Shown here one piece after another: positions 13,301 to 25,564 of a stretch of 64,000 nt of DNA; position 1 is the stretch's first letter, and every line of letters starts with the position of its first letter. The translations under genes and the position numbers were made by a program. Origin of the DNA: Baylisascaris procyonis. Its lineage: Eukaryota; Nematoda; Chromadorea; Rhabditida; Ascarididae. The notes beneath the pieces are model-generated. The model had not been told where the DNA came from, made no database searches, and worked only from the letters and a program-made list of their open reading frames with translations. Location of the stretch: contig JAZARR010000197.1 of the NCBI GenBank assembly GCA_037389465.1, positions 3,520,501 to 3,584,500 of the forward strand, in the 5' to 3' direction.

Positions 13301-16300
13301 AACAAAAATTTATAATTTAAATTATTACCAGCAGTTTGAATGAAATTGCCCGGTGCACTTGCAGCCGATTCTGTGGGTACTTTCTCGAGTGGATGATGGG
13401 AACTCACATTGAAAAACTCCACATATTTCTTAAGTATAATTCGCCTGAAAAATATTCAATCGGATTTAATTATTGAATATCCGATAAGGCAATTGCAACG
13501 TCTATTGATACAATTGGAAACTATAAATAAAATTTCTTTATAGGATATGATGAGTGCAAAATTTTCAGAATGCTTTTCAGAAAGCGGAATTTTTATCGTC
13601 GATGAAAAAAATATGTCAATTCTTTCACGTTTACCATCCTCCATTTATGTTTAGTTCAGTGAAAAATACCAAACGCAACATTATAGAAATATCCCTCATA
13701 ATCTTTCCACACGATGTGTGGTTTGTAAAGCTGTCAGCACTATCATTCTCTCACATAGCCTAAGCTTCAACCTAAGACTATACGTTCCCTCCTTACATAT
13801 CAACGTTTTACTCTTCCTCCCCACCTCCCTCTCCTCTCCCTGCACTTTCCCTCGATTGCAACAAGGGACCACCCGTAGCGTCATCTTCTCACACATTTTC
13901 AACTATCCATCTACGTATGAAAACAACAATTGATAGGGTATATAAATACACAAAGTTTACCTCTTGCAGGAAATAAATGTGAACGATAAAAGATATATTA
14001 AAAAACCAACCGTTTTTCCATAAGATCTTCAACTTCCAAAAAATTGCTCATATTATGATAAGTTATTGACCAAAAGAATCCGGTTATCACCTCCTTTCCA
14101 TCGGCTCTTTTTCTGAAAAATTAAAATAAACATTTCATTTCTATTGAATAATTCAGAAAATATACAAAACAAATGAGCTAATACAATAGCGTAAACCTAT
14201 TCCTTGTAAACGATTACTGAGCGAAAGAACGGTTCAATTCCCGAGAACTGAAAAGAAAGAATCAGAAATTCCTCTGCCCCCCCCCCCTCCCTTTTAGGCT
14301 ACTGCCTGCCAAGGAACTCAAATGACCTCCCTGATACATGATAAGAAGGTTATATTACCTTGACAACCACCGAAAAAATTACACTGAAAACGACGCAATA
14401 CCCCACTTCTTGATTTTTCTAACAGACGGATCCAAAAACTGATCGAGGCACCCAATTTTGGTCGAACTTATAAGGTCGGACTTCGGTACTACAATATGAC
14501 TGCCGCTCATATTATCGTGCATGCGGCCATTAAATCATGCTTATGCGCAAACACACGGCAATCGAATCGCCAAGTGATGCATCCGGGAAGATGGGATATT
14601 CCAGCAGATGACAGATCACTTCGGAACATACTGTTATGAGTACCGGAAAATCACTTGTAAAAGATAGAACTAGCAAAAATTGGAATAACACATCCTCGAA
14701 GCTTCAAACATTGAACAGCAATTTTTCTTGTTAAGAGTAGCAGTATCTCGCCGAATCTACTAGATCAATATCCTACTTATTAATGCTTGTTACTGTCAAT
14801 ATATATATACGTGTGCATGTGCCCGCCAATTATTTCTACCGATGATCAACACTAAACACATCGAGTGGTCATTTAATGTAGATTTACGTGCAACAATCAT
14901 ATCTACAAACTAGTTGATAGCGTTTACCATTTGCGGTGAATGCATACTATTGAATAATAGATAATTATAAAAGCATACATGGTAGTGATGTATTTTTCCT
15001 CCATTCCATATTCCCTGAAGTATGTAAGCAATTCATCTTGTTTCCAAAATTCGCTTTCTTCGCCCCAGAATGTGACAGCCTGAAAAGCATTTGATGTAAC
15101 TTATGAGTATTCTCAAAATGAAAATCTTGTTTATAAAATTTTATATTTGCGAATATATTCATCAATTTGCCTCTCCACAACTCATCACTTGAACCTCAAT
15201 ATTCCTCAATGAGCAATTTTAATGAATTTACCTACGAAGTATTTTTATACGGGATCTCTCCGCCTATATATGCTAAATGTGCTGCAATTAGAAGCCTTCA
15301 ATTATTTCATACGGTAACCGTATACATCGCAGATGTTTTCGAATGAAAATGGTTTCTTGAATACCCCACGAAGCTTCACCGTAACCCTGATAGTTTGGAA
15401 TTCTAGATCAACAAATCTGAGACGCTCGAGTGATATTTCAATACTAAGTTAGACTAGAATGGCGATGACTGGAAACAGCAAAGCGTTAGCCCGATGCGGG
15501 GCTCGAACCCGCGACAGCCAGATTAAGAGTCTGGTGCTCTACCGACTGAGCTAACCGGGCACACTTTCTCGCCTTGTCAAAGTTGTCATGTGGTATAATG
15601 TACGCTTGTCGATAAGGTCATAATGAAGACGTAGCCGATGCTTACTGACAGAATGACCATTCCCTTTTATGGTCTTCATATTACCATATGGAGATCAGGA
15701 CAATATCGACTGTTAAACATATTACCCTTCTTCACCTCAAAGCATGGACCTAATATCTCTTATCATACACTACTAGATGTGAGGACCAAGTAGGTAGGCC
15801 TTACTCATTCAACAAGGAAATATCGATTTAGTACGACTTACATCCGCAAATTCTCGTGTCCATAGATTTGTACTCGTTGAACCAGAGCTATAATTTGGGA
15901 TTGTCTCGAGCTCTTCGACCATTCGATTGAATTTCTCACGAATAAACGAATCGGCAAAATTTGGCATTGGATAAATCGCAAAATTCACAACGAATGCTTC
16001 GCTAAGAACGAATTGTTGCATCTTTTTTGAGATTGAATTCAATGGTGAATCTTTTAGATAAAGATTCTCCATATTGAAATCGGTATTCACTTGAGTGCAT
16101 AGATATGATGATGCCTGCAAAATTAATTCTGAGATTCGTGAGACTCAAATGCAAATCTAAGATTTATGGCACAAATCGAACACTCTGCAATTCAGCGACA
16201 ATCTAACAATGCAATAAATCCAAGAAACATTCAAATGATATTCAAATGCAACTCAAATGCGGCAATAAAAGGAACTCATGACATGGATTTGAATATCTGC

Positions 16301-17379
16301 AATATGGATACTGTTTCTTCGACATAAATATGGATGAAATATGATAAAGATCTATGTTGATAAATGATTTACCCTCAAACGAATGCCTCTTTGCTAATGA
16401 ACGTTTACAAATAGATAATGCGCTGCTGAAATGGTCTCCTTCTATAACAATTTGCGATAAGGCCTCTCCACCTACATCTCTACTTGTTTGAAGGGCTTAC
16501 ATATCTAGAAGTATGACTTATAATACGAGTTTTGCAACTTTTCCCTTAAGGTGAATGGAACCATAAGCAAAGCCGTAATGAAATTTCAAAGTGGTTAGTC
16601 TTATTCTAACATTACAACTTTGCTTTATCCGCTTTCTCATACCTTCGGATGAGCACCATACTAATATCCACTTCTATAGTATCACAAAAACTGCTTTATT
16701 TCGCCTAATCGATAACTGTTATCTTTACTTTTGTGATCATATTTTAAAGTATAAAGCTTCAGTTTATAGTTGCATAAGCGAAAAAAAAATTCCATGCCCT
16801 TCTCTCGATGTTTATATGATGTAACCCACAACCATTAACTCCACTCTTCTTCTATTTGATTTCCTAAAACATCCTTACACATGTTCCGACGACTCTTCTT
16901 CCGAATGGTTACTTCCTGCCCACATAAACTTTATTCTGGTATCTCCATATATTCGTCACTCCTTGCCTCACCCCCTGCAGTCTGCATCACTTTCACTTAC
17001 CCAATCCATTGTAACAATAAAAAAATCTATCCATCTTTGGAACACCACAAAATCTGATCAAAAGTAATGCGAAAAAGGTGGAAAACAAAGTAAACCACAC
17101 TCATATTACCATATGATAATGAATTATAGATAAAAAGCTAACCGCGATGTGTATCGTAAAAATGAGCAGTATAAATGCCCTAGTGATCGGATGATGGAGA
17201 AAATCGACGAAACGTAGAAGCTGATCCCTTCGTTGAGGTTGTGACTTCTCCTGAGTGAAACCATTCGCCGATAATTGCTTCGATGGAACGACAGTCGCCT
17301 TATTGACATTGGCCAATGCAGATGATAATTCGGTGATTTTTGCAAACATTCGATTCATTAGACCGGTCGGTTTACGCGG
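10343..17379 (-). CDS. ptr: PTR exons 10-18: second half, second extracellular domain and C-terminal helices
   Basis: Exon 10 begins the second repeat, with a hydrophobic helix (ITRAFILLIFTIHIA) after a linker. Exon 11 has CTQVNTDFNMENLYLKDSPL, the usual PTR post-helix motif (glD...LF..DSPL). Exon 12 has AVTFWGEESEFWKQDELL. Exon 13 is only 30 bp. Exon 14 has ITGFFWSITYHNMSNFLE (family tayHN). Exon 15 has RIILKKYVEFFNVSS. Exon 16 carries helices and GFSVDYSAHICYHFF, a PTR hallmark. Exon 17 has a Ser-rich stretch before RRRLEETFKGVGWPVIQSG. Exon 18 has the last helices (VTFLGMFHALFLLPVIFLL), ending in KRIYR and TAA. Confidence 0.92.
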
Positions 17380-20300
17380 CTGCAACTTTATTTCTTTTTA
17401 TACAACAACTTACTTTGGTTGCCATATTACATTAAGTAATTTCTCGAACTTTATCTCCACTTTCGAAGGCTTCTTTAGCCGGAAAATCCCTCATTTTGTA
17501 ATAAGCTTAGAAGACATGACCCTCCACCTTTCATATGATCAATAACGTTTCTCATCATTTTCGAACATACCCACTTATCTAATATATAAAGAGGTTAGTA
17601 TTGCTACTAAAATGCAATAGTTTATTCACTTTATACTTGATATAGCCAAAGAAAGATGATGGAAGAAAGATAAACAGACAGCTAAGAAACTTAATCATCC
17701 ACATGATACTTAATATAAACCACCTAAGGAAATCCTTAAATGAGCACACAAATGATCACTTTTCTTCCAGCAAATACAATAATTCCTTGTCTAATCTCAG
17801 GAAGATTTTATTATTCCTTACGACTACACTTAGCTAATTACCACATTTGGACTTGACTGAAACGTTTTTCTTCTATCTTGCGACATTCACATTCAAATAT
17901 TTGATGAAAATATTCGGAAAGTTGTACAGACAGGAAACGAGACAAAAAATGAAACGACTTACGAAGGTCTTTGCTTTGAATTTAAACGATTCATCGATGC
18001 GGATTTGACGTCTACCACAATAAACAACCACCGACGAAAAGAATGTCACCTGAATGGCAATACTAGTAGGGAATCATCAACATAGCCGCTTATCTGGGAA
18101 ATGAAGGTAGATAAAGGGGGGCTAGTTGTATTTGCCACCAATTCAAGTAACAAATAAAGCTACCTAAGTTGCCTGTAATATGCTGTAAGAATTGGTGACC
18201 ATAGTGGAAGGTGTTCCTAAGCTATATAATAAAGTTTTGACGTCTAATATGAAAATGCAACGAAGTCAGTGGACAAATCCAACTCCATCCTTCTACTCAT
18301 TAACAAGCTCAACTTGAGCTCTATTATAAACAAAATTAATGTAGTTATGCATCGATCTATCAACTTCATTTGCCTTATTTTCACGGATATTTTAAAAGAT
18401 ACCTTGGAAATGCTTTCGCACTTAACAGAATCATATAAATTAAAAACAAAGCAAGTGATATAGTTGTTCACTAAAGTTACTAACGTGTTGCCCCACCGAT
18501 ATTCCAGGCTCCGATTCATAATGGGACTTCCTGTATCGGAGGTAACTTAGTGCAAGGTAACCAAATACTGCAACGGAATGGTAGTATTTGATTACCTTTG
18601 GATAGCACAGCTTCTAAAGAAAATCCTTATTCCAGAAAATACATAGTTTTTTTAAATACTACAGAAAAACTCGCTGACAGAGACGAACCTGGTAGATGAA
18701 ATCGACGGTTAATGCTACGGAAGTATAGAGGCAGAATAATTGCACAACGGGCATATTGGAGATAAGTCCAACAGCGAAGCAAAGCACATCGGTGATCGAA
18801 GTGACTGTCACACTTGCACCAGATTTCGCTAGCGCCTCACCCATCCGTCCTTCTAGATTCAACTTGGGACTGCAATTCATCAATAAAAACGTCCTTCAAA
18901 CATCATAGTTATATGTAACTCAATATCTGCCACAACACTGCAACACCTCACAGCAGATAATATAACTCTTAAGTAGGTGATTGGACGTTAAATAAGAACA
19001 ATGTACTCACCTGAACTCATCAAAGACCCATAAGCCATTATAAGTTTAACTGCTCTAAATGAAGGTCTTACAAAGCTCAACAAAACTGAGAGTACTGCGA
19101 TCAGCTGTACGATCGGGAATTCATTACTTTCACTACCAGTCGGACTGCTTCTAATGGGGCTCATTTTTGACCTCCTTCCCCACTCTTTTCAGCCAGTCAC
19201 CGTTAACTTAACACCTGGCTAATCATTTTTAGACTGAAATGTTCATTTGGTCAGTTCACCTCAAACAGATCAATGATGCACTAAATCCCATCAATTTTTT
19301 CCATCAAATTCTGGTCAAGAGCAAGAAAGTTCTATAACAAAAGCAAAAAGAATTATCGTATAGATTCGAATAAAGCCCAAGAGGTTGTAAACCTCACAAA
19401 GGCTTTACAGGATAAAACAGTACAATAAGGAATAATATTTCTAATATATGAGAACAAATTATCCATTCAATCTGACTATAAATGATTCGGCGTTTGTTTC
19501 TTTAACGAAATTTTGAAAGGGATGCTTTGTGACTATACAGTACTTGTTTCATGGGTAAAGCTAAGATGTTTAATAGGTAAGATAGGCGCTGCACCAGCAC
19601 TTATCTTACCTTCGATCTTGTGGGACTTGCTCTATATTTTATCTTCTTGTATAATAATATCTAATAAAATAAGTTAGAGTTATTAAAATACAACATACCT
19701 AGAGTGCCTCCATCCAGCCAATATAAGGAATGCATCATCAATACCGATTGTGATAACAAGGAAAGGCACTACAGTAAGAATATTCGAGAAAGGATATCCT
19801 ATTCCCCATAATAAACCAGCCGTAGTTATAAGTGCCATTCCAGGTGAGACCACACCAATTATTGCCTGCAAATGAAGTTATTATACAGAAAAATTGCATT
19901 CCAATAAATCGATTACCGAATTTCGTAATATTCCATTGCTATAACACTCACTTTAAAAAGCTCTTAAATCGTTGTCAAATCTTGAAGTAAAATGTTTCGA
20001 GATCTATTGATTTGCAATTGTGTAAAATGGAAAAAGTTTTCACCTCAAACAGTAAATTATGAATTTTTGATCTAGAATTTCAATAAATTCAAGAAGTTAG
20101 ACAGAATCAGAATCATTATTATCGAAGACTTAGACTCAAATCAGGAAGAAATATGAACAACCTTAAAGACCACGTATCACCGACCTTCCCACAAGGAGAA
20201 ATGAAATTTTCTAGTTTTGGAGTCAAATTTTAGAGCCGATACTATTGAAAATCGAGCTACGAATTCGCACAGCAATAAAGCAACTTAGGGACTGATCCAA

Positions 20301-23300
20301 AGAATGCAATAATGGTCAAATCCTTCTAGCAAACTTACATCTACTACCGGAAGTAATATAATAAAAAAGGATAAGTGCATACCTCAATATGCTGACTTTT
20401 ATGCAGTGGAAAATCAACAAGTGTGATAATCATAAATGCAGTTAATATGAATGCCGTTACCGCAAGATATGGCAATGCAACAAGTGTGATCTTTCGTTGC
20501 TCTTCCAATTCACGATCACGACTTAACAATGCATAATCCAATTTCTATAATTCAATTGTTTCACTTTCAAATGTTTTCTGCGATAATTAACGATTCAATT
20601 TGTATAAAAAATACGTTTATTAATTTAATATATATTTAATATTAGTCGATAATTTTGTTGACACGTCTAATGTTAAAAAATTTTAATGTTAAAATACGAA
20701 AGTTATAGAAATATGGAGCAATTCTATCGGTAAATGATTATATAAGATTTAAAAAAAAGACATAAGGTGGAAAACTGAAACTTTCTTATTGCACCCTTGA
20801 CGAAAAAAAAAAGCCGAATTAAGCCCTTCAAAACGCATGCAACGGCATTCACTATTCTATACGCATTGTTGATTTGTTAGTATAATCATGACAATGAAAA
20901 TACTTCATAGACCAATTAATGGTATAGGATTTTCATTTCCTTCGTATGTTTGTGTAAAATCCCTTGCTGGGAGAAATGAGTTGGGGATGGTACGAAAGTA
21001 ACCGCCGCAGGACTATATGTAAAATAAGTTACGATATTTTTGAAGTTATAGAGAGGCTTAAGACCTTGAAAACGATTCGCTGACTGCTCTCCCTTTCCCC
21101 TTGGAGGATAGAGATGAGTCCGCATTTGTCACCTCTTACCGCCTTAAGGGTGGCGGGTAGTTTCACTCTCACATCTCACTCTTCTTTCATTGAACTGGTT
21201 ATGAACTCATCCTCGATCACCAACCTCACCCTTTAACAGCTGTCAGAATATACCATACTAAAGATAGCGATATTTAGACGATATCCAGACATCCCATTGA
21301 GTTGCATGTCATCCCTCGCACTCATCAATCTGTTTTACTCATCCAGACATCCAGACACATTCAGACATCCTTGACAAACAATGTTTGTTTTGCTATGTTC
21401 CATCAGCATGCGCAATATCCCAACATAGGAAATAAAACAACAACGGGAAATAAAAATAAATATTTAAAATAAATTACAATTGATTCACGTGTTGCTGTCC
21501 GGAATACATCCCGCAATTGTCTCTCGAAATCGTGTGCCAAAATTCGTCCATTCGGAAGTCGAAGATTCACCTATTCAAAAAAAGATTATTTACGGATCAA
21601 TAGGTTATTAACTTTTGATTTTCTTTTTTTTTTGGGGGGGGGGGGGGAAATATTTCGAATCTATATCATATAATCTTTTAGGGGGCACAAAAAAGATTGT
21701 AGGTGGTGCATGAAATGCTTATTGAACAATAAAAGGAAGGAAATTCTCTTATGCTAAAAAAAACAGCAAAAATACAAATCACTACCGCATCGTTGCCTCA
21801 TCGAATCGTATCACTGAACAAAACCGATAATAGATCATTTAATTACTAAATATTAGTGCAAAATATGAATTAATTGATAGACTACCACATTACAAGCTTA
21901 GAACCTATGCTCATAGAAACTTTGCTTTCGTAGTAGTGAGAAAAATAGACCGGTAATTTCACTACAAATTTATATATGAAAGAATAACTTAAATAATATT
22001 TCACTAAAAGAAGTTTACAAAGTAATATTTAATAATTCATAGCAATAAAAAAATAAATGCAAAAATACCATATAATGGAGAACGAATAGCTTAAAACCAT
22101 CGATAACGTTTCGTTGATGTTTTTGTTCAGATATATGTAGATTGCCGATTGAATATCTATAAATAAACGCTTAAAGCCATTTTATTAATAACGTAGAGTC
22201 AGATTGTTTGAACTGTATAAGAAAATAATACACCGCTAGAGAGTTCTATGTTATATATGATCGACTCATACGGCAATATAACTATACAACTTCTCGTTGC
22301 TAGAACTTTCTAACTGCATCACAAGTATAAAAATTATCGTTCTATATAGATTGGATATAAAACTGGCAAACAAACAGAAAAAGTTTAGATTCTCTAAAAA
22401 TATACTCAACAAAAATGAAATCAAAAAGAAAAATGAAGTAAGGAATCAACTAAAAAAATCAAAAATGCAACTGTTATTATGGAAATTGTAAATGAGAATT
22501 AATTGAGAAAAAACTAAAAAAAGACAAAACAAAGAGAGCATTGATATAAAATTAGTGCGCAAAAAATACGAATAATAACTAACCCAATAAAAAGATGTCG
22601 TTGTAAAGCTTGAGCATTCGGATAGGTAAGTATCAGAGAAGGTGATTCGCCTTTCATATCTACTACTGCCTAAAAACAATTATTTACTGCAATAATAGTA
22701 GTTCCAATTTATTGCATTCCACTCATCAACGGTACTGCTCTCTCATATAGGGAATACTTCACCACGCTTACTGCTTCTATGCCCTAAAGCCCCATTTCTT
22801 TGAATCAAATCTACACGAATGTCTATTTGCCTACTAAGTTTTTATATCTCTGTAAAATTCCTTTAAAATATTCCAAACTTAAGAGGGTTTCAAAATAATA
22901 AAATCACCGATATTCCAAAAAAAAAACATTCAAACAGAATAACGAATAACATCAGAACATTCAACTTTTAGAAGTGCTTAAAACAAGGAATTTGATAGTG
23001 ATCATCTCTTCTTCGTCCCATTCTTTTAATACTGCGTACAGTTTAGTAGTTGCCATACGATATCCTCGCCAAAAAAAAGTAACATATACAAAAATGATGC
23101 AATAATATGACCAATTTTTGAATGATCTTAATGGACTTCAAAATTTCTTTTCAGCTCATAATAGTTCATAAAAAATTTTATCAACCAAGAAAATTAGAAG
23201 AGATGAAACTTCGCAAGAACTGTAATCATCTTTTATTGTATTTCGTGGAACTTGAAAATTTGTAAGTCTAGAAATTTCCATACATTCTCAAAAATATTGC

Positions 23301-25564
23301 CGCATTAAATTGGTAATGTTATAAGCTAAAAGCAGTTTCATTGAGATTAATTTACATAGAATATTTTATCTAATTTACATAGAATATTTTATTTAATTTA
23401 CATAAAATATTTTATCTAACTCCCTAGCCCCTATCTTTTATCTCTATTGGTGCTGATTTCAACTCAGCATTTAAATGCAGAAAAAAAAAGAACAGAAATA
23501 AAAAGATATGAACAAACTCGAATAAAGCTGAGCACAATTGCATTACTCTCGTTGCAATATATACCACATATATCGTGATATAAGTATGATGATTCGCCAT
23601 CCGAGATCGATATATTCTCAGAGACGAATCGATGCATCGCCAGCATCTCATCTAGATCGGGTCCATTCATCAAATTTTTTCCATCTTTCCGACTCACCAA
23701 AATTTGAATCTGTAAAACACGCCAATTTTGATTTATCGCATTTTTTATTTAGATCTGCAAAACACGCCATTTCAGGTTTATTCAACCATTTCAGGTTTTT
23801 AAGCTTATCCGACCTTTTTACAGCAGATCAAATTGCAATTGTTCTACAGATCTGCCTGGATTACAAATGAGACAGATGGCTGACTGCTGCAATAAAAACT
23901 CTCGTGCTAGCAATATGCATTGTGCATAAACCAGGCTTATGAGAGTAATCTAGTAGGGGTACAGAGAGGTACCAAAAAAAAAATTAAATTCACTTCAAAT
24001 TGGTACCATTCAATCCTATGAATTTTGGGTGACTGCATAAAAGGTGACTACAGATCTATGATCCTTTATCCCGACTTCAGATATGTCAAACGGGTTCAAT
24101 ACTATGGCACAATTGTTCAGTTCATTCAAGCAATGGTATCCTCGTTGGATTTCAACATATTTCAGTGTATAATAAACGATCGAACGGCGTCCCTCAATTT
24201 GAACGTAAAAGTGCACTCGATAACCAATAATCACTTCCTCAATTAACAAACGCACTTGCACAATTGCAAATGTCTGCACTCAATTTCGTTATTCTATAAA
24301 AACACAAAATAACGTTTCGCTCTCAATTCGCTCTTTTCGTCAATTCTTACGAAAATTAAACTATGTGAGAAAGAGAAATTGCAATGGGGGTGGGTTTACG
24401 ACATAAAGGTGAATAAAGATTACTGGGCTTTCTGAATTATTTCTGCCCGACACAAGCACAATAAAGAGAGACATTTAAATCAGCCCACTGAGTGGTCATT
24501 AAATCCCGAATTCACATTGTCAATAAAGACCTGCTTAGAGGATCGAAAAAATAAAGTGGGATGAAGGAATTAGTGGACTTTCGCCATTCCACTTGTACTC
24601 CTTAACATTACAAACTTAACATGCTAGACAAAACACTGAAGTTGAACCCAAATCACCTCAACCATGTGCACTGAACCATGATAACAGTAAGAAGAAAAGG
24701 TGAGGGAAGCCAGATCCAGAAAGCCGGCAAGGAAGTAGAACTCCACTTTTAAAATGTATAGCCAAATTATATGGAAAATTGCTTTGCTCTAACAATGTAG
24801 ATTTATTTTTTACATAAAATTTTTATTTTCATTAATTTTCTAGAAAAAATTTGCACAATAGGAGTCAAATAGGAGTCAATAACAATTACCCGATAGTGGT
24901 GTGCACTACTCGCATATTCGAATCGTTCAAGTGCTTTCTCTTCTATTCGGCTAATCCCGTTTAGTGGTGAATAAATATCCCATATATCGTCTTGACTATG
25001 GAAATTCAATAAGCCTACCGTTGATGTTAATGTTGTAATCAACGGTATCACCTGCAATAATCCAATTATGCGTAGGATCACTTCTAAATAAAACAATAAA
25101 ACCTTTTATTTCTTTATTAGTCAGGCTAATATCTGTTTTCCAGTCTGATAGTTATCCACAACAGCCACGTTCGAATACCCATTCCAGGAATAAAAAGTGC
25201 GTCACTCAACCAACCTAAAACCAATATTAAACAAGATCGGAAAATCGGAAATTCACGGAAAAAAGCACTATAACGGTCATAAGGGCAAGTAATATAGAAC
25301 GGCGTAATTGGATCGTACCGTAAAGAACAATTTAGGTGACTATATAAATACTATAAATACTACTTTATTTATTGACCATACCTCCTTACCAACACGATCG
25401 GTTCCTCCATTACCTTTACCTTTATTGCCCTTTCAAAAGTAATCTGTCAGGAAACTATTATTTCAAATAAAAAAGGGAAAGAAAAGAACACCAACAAAGA
25501 ATGGTAATGGATGACGTGCAAGTAATCGTCCATACGAGTTGAAAATCCTTTCAAGTGGTCGCAT
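10343..25564 (-). CDS. ptr: Patched-related (PTR) sterol-sensing-domain membrane protein
   Basis: Multi-pass RND/patched-family protein. Nematode PTRs act in moulting, cuticle and membrane lipid or sterol trafficking. I read 18 exons (minus strand): 25564-25496, 25051-24890, 23709-23518, 22669-22584, 21570-21478, 20544-20383, 19865-19699, 18869-18689, 18049-17963, 17379-17143, 16114-15842, 15079-14979, 14247-14218, 14112-14011, 13444-13329, 12771-12542, 11805-11607 and 10506-10343. They total about 883 residues, normal for the family. All junctions keep phase except exon 4 to exon 5, which is short by one base. The start MRPLERIFNSYGRLLARHP at 25564 is the first ATG after an in-frame TAA. The stop is TAA at 10345-10343. 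The paralogue number cannot be assigned, so 'ptr' is the family name only. Confidence 0.93.
12025..12078. repeat. GA-rich purine microsatellite in a PTR intron
   Basis: Impure (GA)n/(GGGA)n stretch (AGAGAGGGAGGGAGGGAGAG and similar) in the intron between PTR exons 16 and 17. Confidence 0.8.
15489..15560 (-). tRNA. tRNA-Lys (anticodon CTT), inside a PTR intron
   Basis: The minus strand reads GCCCGGTTAGCTCAGTCGGT at the 5' end (acceptor and D arm, box A). The anticodon arm CAGACTCTTAATCTG gives anticodon CTT. The T arm GCGGGTTCGAGCCCCGC contains box B. The acceptor stem pairs GCCCGGT with ATCGGGC (one G-T pair). Length is 72 bases without a discriminator, with no intron. The base after the stem is T on the tRNA strand (15488), where lysine tRNAs usually have G or A. 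There is no strong T-run directly after the gene. It lies in the intron between PTR exons 11 and 12, on the same strand as the host gene. Confidence 0.95.
17963..20544 (-). CDS. ptr: PTR exons 6-9: sterol-sensing domain
   Basis: Exon 6 carries SRDRELEEQRKITLVALPYL and a helix (AVTAFILTAFMIITLVDF). Exon 7 has VVSPGMALITTAGLLW then VVPFLVITIGIDDAFLI, the family's paired-Asp motif (usually GVDDAF), followed by GWRHS. Exon 8 has LEGRMGEALAKSGASVTVTS then TDVLCFAVGLISNMP and further helices. Exon 9 has VTFFSSVVVYCGRRQ. The order and spacing fit the five-helix sterol-sensing domain (about residues 215-385 of the model). Donors and acceptors are canonical (for example GTATGC at 20382, GTAAGT at 17962). 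Confidence 0.93.
21478..25564 (-). CDS. ptr: PTR exons 1-5: N-terminus, first membrane helix, first extracellular domain
   Basis: Exon 1 (ARHPLPFF) and exon 2 (VIPLITTLTSTVGLLNF) form the first helix region. Exon 2 then has IYSPLNGISRIEEKALERF, the typical post-helix PTR motif (tYtPINg...E). Exon 3 has LVSRKDGKNLMNG, DEMLAMHRFV and YHDICGIYCNES, matching the family pattern of kdGgN, a helix, then eDlCg.C. Exon 4 has LILTYPNAQALQRHLFIG (family sLtYP..). Exon 5 has VNLRLPNGRILAHDFER. Exon 4 ends two bases into a codon, but exon 5 reads well only from phase 0, so joining them directly gives TGA. The exon 1 donor (GTTGGT at 25495) is the least certain boundary. Confidence 0.85.
21634..21647. repeat. 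Mono-G tract, 14 bp, in a PTR intron
   Basis: Fourteen G residues directly after a T run, just upstream (in gene direction) of PTR exon 5, in the intron whose flanking exons do not match in phase. Confidence 0.9.
23347..23420. repeat. About 26-bp AT-rich tandem repeat, three copies
   Basis: Three near-identical copies of AATTTACATAGAATATTTTA plus a few bases, in the intron between PTR exons 3 and 4. Confidence 0.8.

Noticed and set aside
24016..24279. 87-codon minus-strand frame between PTR exons 2 and 3
   Set aside because: Exons 2 and 3 join in phase directly (HHYR to IQILVSRKDG) and match the PTR family without it.
25100..25230. Minus-strand peptide LGWLSDALFIPGMGI after an acceptor-like TTTTAG
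   Set aside because: It would interrupt PTR exons 1 and 2, which connect in phase, and it runs into a stop without a clear donor.
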